A stretch of DNA of 64,000 nucleotides from Olsenella_L kribbiana (lineage in GTDB: Bacteria; Actinomycetota; Coriobacteriia; Coriobacteriales; Atopobiaceae): the NCBI RefSeq assembly GCF_036408795.1, contig NZ_JAZGJP010000001.1, forward strand, positions 124,001 to 188,000, read 5' to 3'. A program made the translations under genes and the position numbers. The number at the start of each line of letters is the position of its first letter. Within the stretch, counting starts at the first letter, position 1. The notes under the pieces were generated by a model that was not told the DNA's origin, made no database searches, and saw only the letters and a list, made by a program, of their open reading frames with translations. Shown here piece by piece: positions 49,476 to 58,423 of this stretch.

Positions 49476-49560
49476 GCTCAATTGCAGCGAGATTCTTGGC
49501 TCTGTGCTACTGTTTTCGCCAATGGAACCAAATGGCAGGGGAGCGGCAGGAGGGATTCGC

Positions 49561-50577
49561 GTGACGAAGAGAGAGCAGATGCACCGTCCGGTATCGGCAG
49601 CGGATGTCGCTCGTGCCGCGGGCGTATCCCAGCAGACTGTCTCCCGCGTCGTGAACCGGCAGCCCAATGTGAGCGAGAAGACGCGCCTCGCTGTGACACG
49701 TGCGATGGAGGAGCTCGGGTTCCGCCCCAACTTTGCCGGGCGCTCGCTCAGGAGCGGCCGCTACCATTCGGTGGGCCTCACGATCTACAACATCACGCAG
49801 TACGGCAATCTCTCGACGCTTGACGGTATCGCCACTGCTGCACGTGAGCATGGGTATGCCATAACGATGGAAGAGGAACGTGACGACAGCCCTGTCTCGC
49901 TCGAAGCGACAACGAGGCGCATGCTTGCCCTTCCTGTCGATGCGATGATCGTCAGCATGAGCATCAAGGCAGAGGACTTCGATGTCTTCCGTCCGGCACA
50001 GGGCTTGGGCTGCGTGCTTCTGACCATGTATCCGCACCCCGGCTGCACGTCAATAGATTCTGACCAGTATGGCTGCTCCCGCCTTGTTATGAATCATCTC
50101 CTTTCCCATGGACACAGAGAGATCCGCTTCGTTGCCGGCCCCTCATATTCGGTCGACTCCACATTCCGCGAAAAGGGCTGGCGAGATGCGCTGGAAGAGC
50201 AGGGGATTGAAGCAGTGGAGCCCCTTGCCGGTGACTGGACCGCAGACAGCGGCTACGAGGCAGGTGCCGCGCTTGCGACAGACGCGTCAATGACCGCCGT
50301 CTATGCAGCAAACGATCAGATGGCCTTGGGCGTCATTGCCGCGCTCGAGGATGCCGGAAGGCAGGTGCCGGAAGACGTGAGCGTCGTGGGCGTCGATGAT
50401 TCCCTTGGCGGCACCGTACCCAGAAACCGCCTTACGACGGTGCGCTTCGATATGTTCCAGCGCGGCACCCGCGCCTTCGAGGAAGCGCTCAAGGCAGGGG
50501 AGCCGGGCTACGAGGTCCAGGACATCCGCATTCCCGGCACTCTCATCGAGCGCTCCACGGTACGGGACATCCGATAG
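49561..50577 (+). CDS. LacI-family transcriptional regulator
   Basis: 338 residues from GTG 49561, six bases after AGGAGGG; upstream ATGs lack a binding site. The DNA-binding domain is SAADVARAAGVSQQTVSRVV, NRQPNVSEKTR and the hinge FRPNFAGRSLRSGR. The sugar-binding core follows, with VGLTIYN, DAMIVSM, YSVDSTFREKGWRDALEEQGIE, YAANDQMALGVIAALEDAG and VSVVGVDDSLGG. Its place divergent from galMKT suggests control of galactose use. No effector can be read from sequence. Confidence 0.92.
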   Translation: MTKREQMHRPVSAADVARAAGVSQQTVSRVVNRQPNVSEKTRLAVTRAMEELGFRPNFAGRSLRSGRYHSVGLTIYNITQYGNLSTLDGIATAAREHGYAITMEEERDDSPVSLEATTRRMLALPVDAMIVSMSIKAEDFDVFRPAQGLGCVLLTMYPHPGCTSIDSDQYGCSRLVMNHLLSHGHREIRFVAGPSYSVDSTFREKGWRDALEEQGIEAVEPLAGDWTADSGYEAGAALATDASMTAVYAANDQMALGVIAALEDAGRQVPEDVSVVGVDDSLGGTVPRNRLTTVRFDMFQRGTRAFEEALKAGEPGYEVQDIRIPGTLIERSTVRDIR

Positions 50578-50632
50578 CCGAAGCCGCTCTCGGGTACAAT
50601 TCATTCGTCAAACGTATTGGAAGGAACCTTCC

Positions 50633-50857
50633 GTGTTCATTGCATTGTTCTCTACGGTCTTCGGGCTGTGGCTCGTCGGCTGCATCATCGCCTTCTTCTT
50701 CAAGCTCGTCTGGTGGACCTTTGCCTTCGCCTTCAAGGCACTCGGCTGGCTCATACTTGCCTGCATCGTGCTGGCTCTTCTGAGCGTACCCTTCATAGCC
50801 GCTGTCATCGCCTGTGCAGCGCTCCTCGCAGGCCTTGCACACGCGGGTGCCCATTAG
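50633..50857 (+). CDS. Small two-helix membrane protein
   Basis: 74 residues from GTG 50633, six bases after AAGGAA. Nearly the whole chain is hydrophobic, with helices at about 2-24 and 33-55 and a third possible to the end (VIACAALLAGLAHAG). Trp and Phe are frequent between them (LVWWTFAFAFKALGW). No known family. Its stop is two bases before the next start, so it may be co-translated with the metallohydrolase. Confidence 0.6.
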   Translation: MFIALFSTVFGLWLVGCIIAFFFKLVWWTFAFAFKALGWLILACIVLALLSVPFIAAVIACAALLAGLAHAGAH

Positions 50858-50858
50858 G

Positions 50859-51605
50859 ATGCCTTCGCAGGAAGGCGTCTCCTTCATCCTCTATGCAGGT
50901 GACACCCCCGTGGAGGTCACGAAGCGCCATGTCAGGAATCTCAATCTGCGTGTAACCCGTGAGGGACGCTGTGTCATGTCGATCCCGCTTCGCTGCTCCC
51001 GTGCTTTTGCCCAGTCCTTCCTGGATGAGCGCCAGGCATGGATAGAGGAGAAGATGGCGGCATCCAGGAGAAGGATCTCTGCCATATCCGCCGAGCGCTA
51101 CCTTTCCGGCTCCCACACGATGCTCTGGGGCGAGCCCTGCACCGTAATGCTCGAGGAAGTCCAATCAAGCAGGCAATCCGTCTCCTTCGATCTGGATAAG
51201 AAGACCGTGACGCTCAGACTCGGCCGCACGGCGCTCGAAGACAGCGATGAGGGGTGCCAGATTCGGCATGATGCCATCCGTGAAGTGCGCAGGCTTGCTC
51301 TCGAGACGCGGCTTCCCGAGCTGGCAGAGCAGGCCGAAGTACGCGTCGGAGCAGCAGCTTCCGGCTGGCATGTACGGGACATGAAGACGCGGTGGGGCTC
51401 CTGCTCGACCGGCACAGGCCAGATCAGGCTCGCCTCGGCACTCTCCGCCTATCCCATATTCTGTGCCGAAGCTGTGGCCTGCCACGAAGCATGCCATCTG
51501 ATCGTTCCCAACCACAGCGCTGCATTCTATCGGGAGCTCACCCGCGCCTATCCTGACTGGCAGCACGCACGGCAATACCTCAAGCAGGCGCCACGCCCCA
51601 TCTGA
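50859..51605 (+). CDS. YgjP-like metal-dependent hydrolase (DUF45)
   Basis: 248 residues from ATG 50859. The C-terminal half holds the zinc motif ACHEACHLIVPNHSAAF (HExxH plus a third His), preceded by MKTRWGSCSTGTGQIRLAS. The order MKTRWGSC then HExxH is the mark of the YgjP/SprT-like family. The N-terminal 100 residues form the beta-rich lead domain (RHVRNLNLRVTREG). Biological role not settled in the family; a protease or amidohydrolase role is possible. Confidence 0.83.
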   Translation: MPSQEGVSFILYAGDTPVEVTKRHVRNLNLRVTREGRCVMSIPLRCSRAFAQSFLDERQAWIEEKMAASRRRISAISAERYLSGSHTMLWGEPCTVMLEEVQSSRQSVSFDLDKKTVTLRLGRTALEDSDEGCQIRHDAIREVRRLALETRLPELAEQAEVRVGAAASGWHVRDMKTRWGSCSTGTGQIRLASALSAYPIFCAEAVACHEACHLIVPNHSAAFYRELTRAYPDWQHARQYLKQAPRPI

Positions 51606-51700
51606 CAAAGGCCATTTCCGTTTCTTGTACGTTGCGCCTCTTCCATAAGCGGCTATATGCTGCCATTCTGGAAACATAAACGCCGATGGAGGGAGGCAGC

Positions 51701-52159
51701 GTGGCAGAGCTTGGCACAGAAGAGCTCAAGAGGCTCTTTGCCGAGGACCATTTCGCGAGCGATGCCTGCGGCTGCAGGATCGAAGAGGCACGTCCTGGAT
51801 ATGCCCGCGTGAGCTTCGAAATCGAGAGGCGCCACAGGAACCAGAGGAACGAAGTAATGGGCGGTGCCATCTTCACGCTCGGCGACTTCGCAATAGCCGT
51901 CGCTTCGAATGCCACGGGCACGGCCCATGTGGCAGTGAGCTGCTCGATCGATTTCCTGACGACCGTAAAGGGCACCCGCCTCATCGCAGAAGCCAGAACG
52001 GAGCGTGACGGGCGCCACCTTGCCTTCTATTCTGCCAAGATCACAGATGAGCTTGGCACCTACGTGGCACGCATGAGCTCGACCGGCTTTGCCGTCGGAG
52101 AGATTCCCGAAGATGTTCTCGCACGCATATCGGGCACAACGGATACTAAGGAGAGATAG
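51701..52159 (+). CDS. Hotdog-fold thioesterase (PaaI-like)
   Basis: 152 residues from GTG 51701, which has GGAGGGAGG five bases upstream; an ATG at 51686 is in the same frame but overlaps that site. Hotdog fold with RNQRNEVMGGAIFTLGDFAIAVASN (catalytic helix region), then HVAVSCSIDFLTTVKGTRLIAEA. Likely hydrolyses an acyl-CoA or acts on aryl-CoA esters. The gene lies two bases before the isochorismatase-like gene. Confidence 0.85.
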   Translation: MAELGTEELKRLFAEDHFASDACGCRIEEARPGYARVSFEIERRHRNQRNEVMGGAIFTLGDFAIAVASNATGTAHVAVSCSIDFLTTVKGTRLIAEARTERDGRHLAFYSAKITDELGTYVARMSSTGFAVGEIPEDVLARISGTTDTKER

Positions 52160-52161
52160 CC

Positions 52162-52716
52162 ATGAAGAAAGATACCGCGGTCCTCGTGATCGATGTCCTC
52201 GTTTCCGGAGCAGACGACACGCTCTACAAGCAGGACCCCGCAGAAGCGGCTCTCGTAAAGAAGGCCGCTGCGGTCGTCGATGCTGCACGTGCAGCAGAGC
52301 TTCCCGTCATCTTCCTCTGCGACCAGCATATCAAGGGCGTGGACAGAGAGCTCGAGCTCTGGGGAGACCATGGCATAAAGGGCGATGCACGTCCGAATCC
52401 AGAGTTCGAGGCAGGTTCTGGCGCACTTGACTTCATCATCCCCAAGAGGCGCTATTCGGGATTCTTCGGAACCGACCTCGATCTGACGCTCAGGGAGCTC
52501 GGAGTCACCAAGCTCATTGCCGTCGGCGAGGACACGAACATCTGCGTCCTCCACACGCTTGCCGACGCCTGGAACCTGGGCTATGCGACGGAAGTCGTCA
52601 CCGACGCAACGAGGACCTTCCTTGTCGGGACGCAGGAAGGGGCGCTCGAGCATATGCAGAAGTGCTTCGGCACGAAGCCTGTCACGGCAGATGAAGCAAT
52701 GGAAGAGCTTGCGTAA
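52162..52716 (+). CDS. Isochorismatase-family cysteine hydrolase
   Basis: 184 residues. The catalytic triad of the family is visible: D11 in VLVIDVLV, K95 in IPKRRYSGF and C128 in GEDTNICVLHT. NICVLHTLADAW resembles nicotinamidases, and DQHIKGVDRELELWGDHGI may bind a metal in the usual place. It could be a nicotinamidase or another amidohydrolase. TAAGGAGAG precedes the ATG. Confidence 0.85.
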   Translation: MKKDTAVLVIDVLVSGADDTLYKQDPAEAALVKKAAAVVDAARAAELPVIFLCDQHIKGVDRELELWGDHGIKGDARPNPEFEAGSGALDFIIPKRRYSGFFGTDLDLTLRELGVTKLIAVGEDTNICVLHTLADAWNLGYATEVVTDATRTFLVGTQEGALEHMQKCFGTKPVTADEAMEELA

Positions 52717-52742
52717 GTACTGAACAGGAAATCACGAACAGG

Positions 52743-52771
52743 GGGAGTCTGCATCAGCAGGCTCCCTTTTT
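52743..52771 (+). terminator. Rho-independent terminator after the isochorismatase-like gene
   Basis: GGGAG-x-CTGC pairs with GCAG-x-CTCCC around ATCA, followed by TTTTT. This is the most canonical terminator in the window and ends the 50.6-52.7 kb gene set before the isomerase locus. Confidence 0.9.
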
Positions 52772-52909
52772 GCACTTTCATGACTCAATCAGGTACCAAT
52801 TTTCAGATACCTCAGAAAAATATTGAAGAAATTTGTTCAAGTTGTGTACTTCTTTTGTACAATACTGAAATTGCTGTGTTGGGAAAGCAACAGACGGGAG
52901 AGGGTCTGT

Positions 52910-54289
52910 ATGGACAAGAACCAGCGTATCTGCATCGTAGGTGGCGGTCCCGCAGGAACATCGATGGCAATGTATCTGCAGAAGCAGGGATTCCATAACT
53001 ACACGATCTATGAGAAGTCGGGACGTGTCGGCGGCAAGGCATTCTCGCCGAAGATGGAAGTCACGACAAAGGACGGCAAGAAGGAGCAGCGCACCATCGA
53101 GATGGGTGCTGTCATGGGCTGCGATACCTACTTCGCCGTGCATGAGTGCGAGGAGTTCGGCGGAGCCACGCATGCCGATGGCCCGGCCATGGGACGCCGC
53201 TTCACGAATACCGATGGCACCCCGATCAAGCAGTCGAAGCTTGCTCTTCTCAAGAAGGTCATGAAGATGCGCAAGCTCTCGAAGCTCCTTGCCACGAAGT
53301 ACAAGGGCTACGACGTGAATGGACACCGTGGAGTCGCCCAGGGCCGCTATGAGGGCCTCTGCCCTTCGCCCGAGCTCAAGCTTGCCCACATCGAGGGAGA
53401 GAATCCGAACCTCAAGGACCTCTCGATGCCGTTCTCGGAGTTCCTGAAGCTCAACCACTGCGAGGATGCAGAGCTCGTCTGGAAGGGCCCCTTCACGTCC
53501 TTCGGCTATGGCTACTTCGACGAGATACCTGCAGCCTATGTGCTCAAGTATCTCGATGCCTTCACGGTGAAGCAGTTCCTGTCCACCGGCAAGCTTTGGA
53601 CCTGGAAGAACGGCACCGAGTCCATCTGGCAGGGCGTGAACAGCCATCTCGAGCATCCGGCAGTCCTCAATACCGAGGTCACCGGCATCAAGCGCGAGGA
53701 CGGCAAGGTCACGGTCACGCTGAACGGCAAGCAGGAGGAAGTCTTCGACAAGCTCATCATCTGCACGCCGCTCGAGATGTTCCTCGGATACGGCGACCCG
53801 ACCGCAGAAGAGACCGAACTCTTCTCCAAGATCCAGAACAAGGAATACTTCACGATGGCAGTGAGGACAGAAGACGAGAAGTCGCCTGACATCTCCTACT
53901 ACTATTTCGCGAACATGACGCCTGAGACCCGCGGACATCTCATGGTCTTCTATCACCGCTGGCCGGACTGCGGCCCCCAGCCGCTCGTCACCTTCACGCT
54001 CAGGAACCATGAGGGCATGAAGGACGTGCCGTTCGAAGAGGCCCGCGACACGACGCTTGCCGACATGGCAAAATCGGGCCTTCCTGTCGTCAAGACCGAG
54101 CGCATCGATGACTGGTACTACTTCCCGCATGTGTCCTGCAAGGACTATGCTGACGGCTGGTACGACAAGGTCGAGGCGCTCCAGGGCGAGAAGAATACCT
54201 ACTTCGCTGGCGAGGTCATGGCATTCGGCGACATGGAGGAGACTGTCGAGTACTCCAAGGACCTCGTGCGCCGCTTCTTCACTGATTAG
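52910..54289 (+). CDS. FAD-dependent polyunsaturated fatty acid isomerase (PAI-like)
   Basis: 459 residues from ATG 52910 (GGGAGAGGG upstream). The FAD motif is VGGGPAGTS near the start, then GFHNYTIYEKSGRVGGK. Several blocks are close to those I recall from Propionibacterium acnes linoleate isomerase PAI: LLATKYKGYDVNGH, SFGYGYFDEIPAAYVLKYLD, GKLWTWKNGTESIW, DWYYFPHVSCKDYADGW, NTYFAGEVMAFGDMEE and YSKDLVRRFF. PAI moves a double bond in linoleic acid to make a conjugated isomer. The likeness is recalled, not searched, but covers the full length. An AT-rich region (52772-52909) upstream holds the promoter. hypB starts 16 bases after its stop. Confidence 0.85.
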   Translation: MDKNQRICIVGGGPAGTSMAMYLQKQGFHNYTIYEKSGRVGGKAFSPKMEVTTKDGKKEQRTIEMGAVMGCDTYFAVHECEEFGGATHADGPAMGRRFTNTDGTPIKQSKLALLKKVMKMRKLSKLLATKYKGYDVNGHRGVAQGRYEGLCPSPELKLAHIEGENPNLKDLSMPFSEFLKLNHCEDAELVWKGPFTSFGYGYFDEIPAAYVLKYLDAFTVKQFLSTGKLWTWKNGTESIWQGVNSHLEHPAVLNTEVTGIKREDGKVTVTLNGKQEEVFDKLIICTPLEMFLGYGDPTAEETELFSKIQNKEYFTMAVRTEDEKSPDISYYYFANMTPETRGHLMVFYHRWPDCGPQPLVTFTLRNHEGMKDVPFEEARDTTLADMAKSGLPVVKTERIDDWYYFPHVSCKDYADGWYDKVEALQGEKNTYFAGEVMAFGDMEETVEYSKDLVRRFFTD

Positions 54290-54305
54290 ACAAGGCTTGG
54301 GTCAC

Positions 54306-54977
54306 ATGGAAGAAATCAAGATCATCGAGCTCAAGGAGAGCGTCTTTGCCGACAATGATGCCGAGGCAGAGAAGCTCCGCCAGAGCCTCAAGAAGAGGGG
54401 CACCTTCCTCATCAATGTGATGAGCTCGCCTGGTGCCGGAAAGACTTCGACGCTCAAGGCCCTCATCCCGAAGCTCGCCCAGAACCACTCCGTTTCCGTC
54501 ATGGAAGCAGACATCGACGGTGCCATCGACGCCGACGAGATCCAGGAAGAGACAGGTGCCCATGCCGTGCAGCTCCACACGGGCGGCATGTGCCACCTCG
54601 ATGCCGGCATGACTGAGCAGGGAATCGATTCTCTCGGGGACATGCCTTCTGACATCGTCTTCCTCGAGAACGTGGGCAACCTCGTCTGCCCGGCAGAGTT
54701 CGATACCGGTGCAGCCATCAATGCTGTGATCCTTTCTGTTCCTGAGGGAGACGACAAGCCGCTCAAGTACCCGCTCATGTTCGAGAAGGCAGACGTCGTG
54801 ATCCTCAACAAGTGCGACGTCCTGCCGTACTTCGACTTCGACCTCGATACGTTCAGGAAGTATCTGAGGGACCGGAACGACAGCTGCGACCTCATCCAGA
54901 TCTCCGCCAAGACAGGAGACGGCACAGATGAGCTTGCTGCCTGGATTGAGCGCACCTACGAAGCATGGAGGGCCTAA
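54306..54977 (+). CDS. hypB: Hydrogenase nickel-incorporation GTPase HypB
   Basis: 223 residues from ATG 54306. GTPase that delivers nickel to metalloenzymes with HypA. Walker A SSPGAGKTS (about 40-48), the metal-binding pair C96/H97 in GGMCHLDAGM, switch segment FLENVGNLVCPAEFDTGA and base-specificity NKCD are present. There is no N-terminal histidine stretch, so no nickel store. The gene sits between the fatty acid isomerase and an iron-sulfur flavoprotein, three bases before the latter; no hydrogenase or urease is in the window. Confidence 0.93.
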   Translation: MEEIKIIELKESVFADNDAEAEKLRQSLKKRGTFLINVMSSPGAGKTSTLKALIPKLAQNHSVSVMEADIDGAIDADEIQEETGAHAVQLHTGGMCHLDAGMTEQGIDSLGDMPSDIVFLENVGNLVCPAEFDTGAAINAVILSVPEGDDKPLKYPLMFEKADVVILNKCDVLPYFDFDLDTFRKYLRDRNDSCDLIQISAKTGDGTDELAAWIERTYEAWRA

Positions 54978-54980
54978 GCC

Positions 54981-57881
54981 ATGTCTGAACAGTTCGAATC
55001 CCCTCGCTCCATCTACCAGAACGAGGCGGAGCGCAATGCGGCCGTGGCCAAGCTCGGCCGCAAGATCACGGACGTCGTGAAGCACAAGATCACCGGCGTC
55101 TCCACCAATGATGCCGAGTACTGGGGCCTCAAGGAGGTCCTGACCGACGAGATGGTCGAGCTCGGCAACAAGATGAAGGTCAGGAAGTTCTACGAGTTCG
55201 AGGACCTCATGAAGCTCGAACCGAACATGGAGCCGGTCCATCTGCAGAAGCTCCTGGACGACATGTCCGTCATCGGCATCCTCGAGTATGACTACGGCGA
55301 CCACTACGACGACAACGGCCCCATCAAGGATGCACCGCACACGAAGCGCTGGAGGCTTCCATACTTCGTGCCAGGCTCTGCCGAGCTCTTCAATTCGACG
55401 AAGGACCGCATCGACAAGAATCCTGCCGTCGCTTCATTCTTCGAGCGCATGACGTTCGTGCCTCTGGCCGGCATCACCGAGATGGTTCCACCCGGAGGAG
55501 ACGGAATCGGCATGCATGTCATCCCCGTCGAGGAGGCTGTGAATTTCCAGAACGAGGCCATCGACAAGGAGCGCATCTCCTACTGGCTCAAGAAGTATGA
55601 GGGACACATCTCTGCCGGCATGTGCTCCTGCCGCTACTCGCGCACGAAGCTCGGCGAGGGCTGCGCTGACGACCCCGAAGACTGGTGCATCCAGGTTGGC
55701 GATATGGCTGACTACACGGTCGAGACGCACCGTGCCCACTACATCACGTCCGATGAGGCGCTCGAGATCATCCAGAAGGCAGAGGACAACGGCTTCGTCC
55801 ACCAGATCACGAACATCGACGGCGAGACGAAGATCTTCGACATCTGCAACTGCGATGTGAAGATCTGCAATGCCCTGCGCACGAGCATGCTCTTCAATAC
55901 GCCGAACCTGTCCCGCTCTGCCTATACGGCAAAGGTCACGCCGGAGAACTGCGTTGCCTGCGGCCTCTGTGTCGAGTCCTGCCCGGCAGGAGCCGTGAAG
56001 CTCGGCCAGAAGATCTGCAAGAAGGATGGCACGCTCCCGAAGTATCCGAAGTCCATCCTGCCTGATGCCATCCACTGGGGCAAGTATGCCTGGGACGAGA
56101 ACTACCGCGATACGGCCCGCATGCACAATACGTGGCCGACGGGCTCCTCTCCCTGCAAGGCGGCCTGCCCGGCACACGTGCCTGTCCAGGCCTATCTCAG
56201 GAAGGCGCGCGAGGGCAAGTACCAGGAAGCAGTCGGCCTCATCAAGACGCAGAACCCGTTCCCGGCTGTCTGCGGCAGGATCTGCAACAAGCGCTGCGAG
56301 GATGCCTGCACAAGGGGCACGATCGATGCACCGGTCTCCATCGACGAGGTCAAGAAGTTCGTCGCCGACTTCGACCTTGCCCAGGAGAAGCAGTTTGCTG
56401 CAAAAAAGGCCGTGCCTTCCGTCGAGGGACACTTCGACGAGAAGATCGCAATCATCGGTGCCGGCCCTGCAGGCCTGAGCTGTGCCTACTACCTGGCCCT
56501 CCTCGGCTATAAGCCAACCGTCTTCGAGAAGCATGAGCTTCCTGGCGGCATGATGCAGTACGGCATCCCGACCTACAAGCTCGAGAAGGATGTCATCCAG
56601 AAGGAGATCGACCTCATCAGGGATCAGGGCGTCGAGATCCGCTGCGGCGTCGAGATCGGCAAGGACGTCACCCTTGAAGACCTCAAGAAGCAGGGCTATC
56701 AGGCCTTCTATATCGCAATCGGCTGCCAGGGCGGACGTCGCCCGGGTGTCGCAAACGATACCGCAGAAGGCACCGATATCGCTGTCCATTATCTGCAGAA
56801 GTCCATGGCTGAGGGCAACCCGGCAATGTCGGGCAAGGTTGTCGTGATCGGCGGCGGCAATGTCGCTGTCGACTGCGCGAGGAATGCTGCACGCCGTGGC
56901 GCCGACGAGGTCCATATGGTCTCGCTCGAGGCCAGGGATGAGATGCCTGCCTCCGAGGATGAGATCCAGGAGACGCTTGCCGATCATGTCTTAGTCGAGT
57001 GCGGCTGGGGACCCAAGGAGGTCCTCGTCGATGCAGCAGGGCATGTCGCGGGCATCGTCCTCAAGAAGTGCACGCGCACGATCGATCCTGAGACCCACCG
57101 CTTCTCGCCGCTCTACGACGAGTCCGAGACACGCACGATCGAGTGCGACAAGATCGTCTTTGCTATCGGCCAGGCCATCGATTGGGGCAAGCTGCTTGAT
57201 GGCACGAAGGTCGAGTTCCACCACGGCAACTATCCGGTTGCTGACGAGCTCACGTTCCAGACGGCTGAGCCTTCGATCTTCGTCGGCGGCGACGTCTACA
57301 CGGGCCCGAAGTTCGTGATTGACGCAATCGCCGAAGGACACCATGCTGCAGAGTCGCTCCACCGCTTCGTGCATGAGAATGCATCGATGACAATAGGCAG
57401 GGACAGGCACGACTACCAGCCCTTCGATAAGGACGACCTCTCCTTCGGCTCCTATGACACCTACCAGCGCCAGGAGCCGGTCGCAAAGCCGGAGGGCAAA
57501 GACCGCTTCCGCGATGTCTCCGGCAAGCTTACGCCTGAGCAGGTCGAGCGCGAGTGCTCTCGCTGCCTTGGCTGCGGTGCCTCGGTCGTCGATCCGAACA
57601 AGTGCATCGGCTGCGGCATCTGCACGACGCGCTGCCAGTTCGATGCCATCCACCTCTATCGCGACCATCCTGAGATGAGCTCGATGAGGAAGGCAGAGGA
57701 CAAGGTCGGAGGCCTTGCTGCCTACCAGCTGAAGCGCATGGTCAAGATCGTCGCAAACTCGGGCTCCGAGGAAGCGAAGATCATGCGCGCGAAGCGCAAG
57801 GAGTACGAGCGCACGCACGGCAAGGATTGGCAAGCAGCCCATCCGAACACCGGCAATGCGGTCGAAGAGGAAAAGCACTAG
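54981..57881 (+). CDS. Multi-domain iron-sulfur flavoprotein with GltD-type NAD(P)H/FAD core
   Basis: 966 residues. N-terminal region (1-210, helical, unknown) leads to a cysteine-rich part with C215, C217, C228, C236, C289, C291 and C296, then a ferredoxin cluster at 324-334 (CVACGLCVESC). A GltD-like domain follows: CKAACPAHVPVQAYL (392 on), CGRICNKRCEDACTRG, the first Rossmann motif IIGAGPAGLSC (491-501) and the second VVVIGGGNVAV (about 620-630). The C terminus holds another cluster set, CSRCLGCG and CIGCGICTTRCQ. This is the glutamate synthase small-subunit/NfnB type electron-transfer core, probably bifurcating or moving electrons from NAD(P)H to an unknown acceptor. Confidence 0.85.
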   Translation: MSEQFESPRSIYQNEAERNAAVAKLGRKITDVVKHKITGVSTNDAEYWGLKEVLTDEMVELGNKMKVRKFYEFEDLMKLEPNMEPVHLQKLLDDMSVIGILEYDYGDHYDDNGPIKDAPHTKRWRLPYFVPGSAELFNSTKDRIDKNPAVASFFERMTFVPLAGITEMVPPGGDGIGMHVIPVEEAVNFQNEAIDKERISYWLKKYEGHISAGMCSCRYSRTKLGEGCADDPEDWCIQVGDMADYTVETHRAHYITSDEALEIIQKAEDNGFVHQITNIDGETKIFDICNCDVKICNALRTSMLFNTPNLSRSAYTAKVTPENCVACGLCVESCPAGAVKLGQKICKKDGTLPKYPKSILPDAIHWGKYAWDENYRDTARMHNTWPTGSSPCKAACPAHVPVQAYLRKAREGKYQEAVGLIKTQNPFPAVCGRICNKRCEDACTRGTIDAPVSIDEVKKFVADFDLAQEKQFAAKKAVPSVEGHFDEKIAIIGAGPAGLSCAYYLALLGYKPTVFEKHELPGGMMQYGIPTYKLEKDVIQKEIDLIRDQGVEIRCGVEIGKDVTLEDLKKQGYQAFYIAIGCQGGRRPGVANDTAEGTDIAVHYLQKSMAEGNPAMSGKVVVIGGGNVAVDCARNAARRGADEVHMVSLEARDEMPASEDEIQETLADHVLVECGWGPKEVLVDAAGHVAGIVLKKCTRTIDPETHRFSPLYDESETRTIECDKIVFAIGQAIDWGKLLDGTKVEFHHGNYPVADELTFQTAEPSIFVGGDVYTGPKFVIDAIAEGHHAAESLHRFVHENASMTIGRDRHDYQPFDKDDLSFGSYDTYQRQEPVAKPEGKDRFRDVSGKLTPEQVERECSRCLGCGASVVDPNKCIGCGICTTRCQFDAIHLYRDHPEMSSMRKAEDKVGGLAAYQLKRMVKIVANSGSEEAKIMRAKRKEYERTHGKDWQAAHPNTGNAVEEEKH

Positions 57882-57944
57882 CACAAATCTCGGTGCGCCT
57901 GGACGTCTGCAATCCAGGCGCACCTTCCAGGAAGGAATCCGCCC

Positions 57945-58289
57945 ATGCATGAGCTCGGCATCGTCGTCCATGTGATCGATATGGTCGAGAAGGCGGCCGA
58001 GGAGAACCATGTGCACAAGGTCATGAAGCTCGACCTCGAGGTGGGGGAGGTCTCGACGATCGTTCCCGACTACTTCCGCGACTGCTACCAGTGGGCCATC
58101 AAGAAGACCCGCTATATGCAGGAGTGCGAGCTCAACCTCATCGTCGTCGAAGGAAAGTCGTACTGCCAGGACTGCAGGAAGACCTACCGCACGACAGAAT
58201 ATGGCAAGGCATGTCCCTACTGCGGCGGCTACCATACCTACCTCGTAAGCGGCCGCGATGTGATGATCCGGGATATCCAGGCTGTCTGA
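57945..58289 (+). CDS. hypA: Hydrogenase nickel-maturation factor HypA
   Basis: 114 residues. The nickel ligand motif MHE is at 1-3, and the zinc site is C74/C77 (YCQDC) and C90/C93 (ACPYC). The rest (VMKLDLEVGEVSTIVPDYF) is standard HypA. It lies 63 bases after the iron-sulfur flavoprotein and is followed by a strong terminator, closing the isomerase-hypB-flavoprotein-hypA unit. Confidence 0.92.
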   Translation: MHELGIVVHVIDMVEKAAEENHVHKVMKLDLEVGEVSTIVPDYFRDCYQWAIKKTRYMQECELNLIVVEGKSYCQDCRKTYRTTEYGKACPYCGGYHTYLVSGRDVMIRDIQAV

Positions 58290-58312
58290 CAGGCATCTGC
58301 ATATGATTCTGT

Positions 58313-58342
58313 GGCCCTCCGGTCTCAAGCAGCCGGAGGGCC
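58313..58342 (+). terminator. Rho-independent terminator after hypA
   Basis: GGCCCTCCGG pairs perfectly with CCGGAGGGCC around ten bases, followed by TTTT (58343-58346). Confidence 0.9.
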
Positions 58343-58423
58343 TTTTCCATGCGTGCAGAATCCCGCATCTCGGATAGGATAGAGGCAGGCAATTCCTAGG
58401 TCTCCTATTTGAGGAGGAAGGCC

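Noticed and set aside
52823..52909. Upstream extension of the fatty acid isomerase frame
   Set aside because: The extra 29 codons lie in AT-rich promoter-like DNA, and the ATG at 52910 has a strong ribosome binding site directly followed by the FAD motif.
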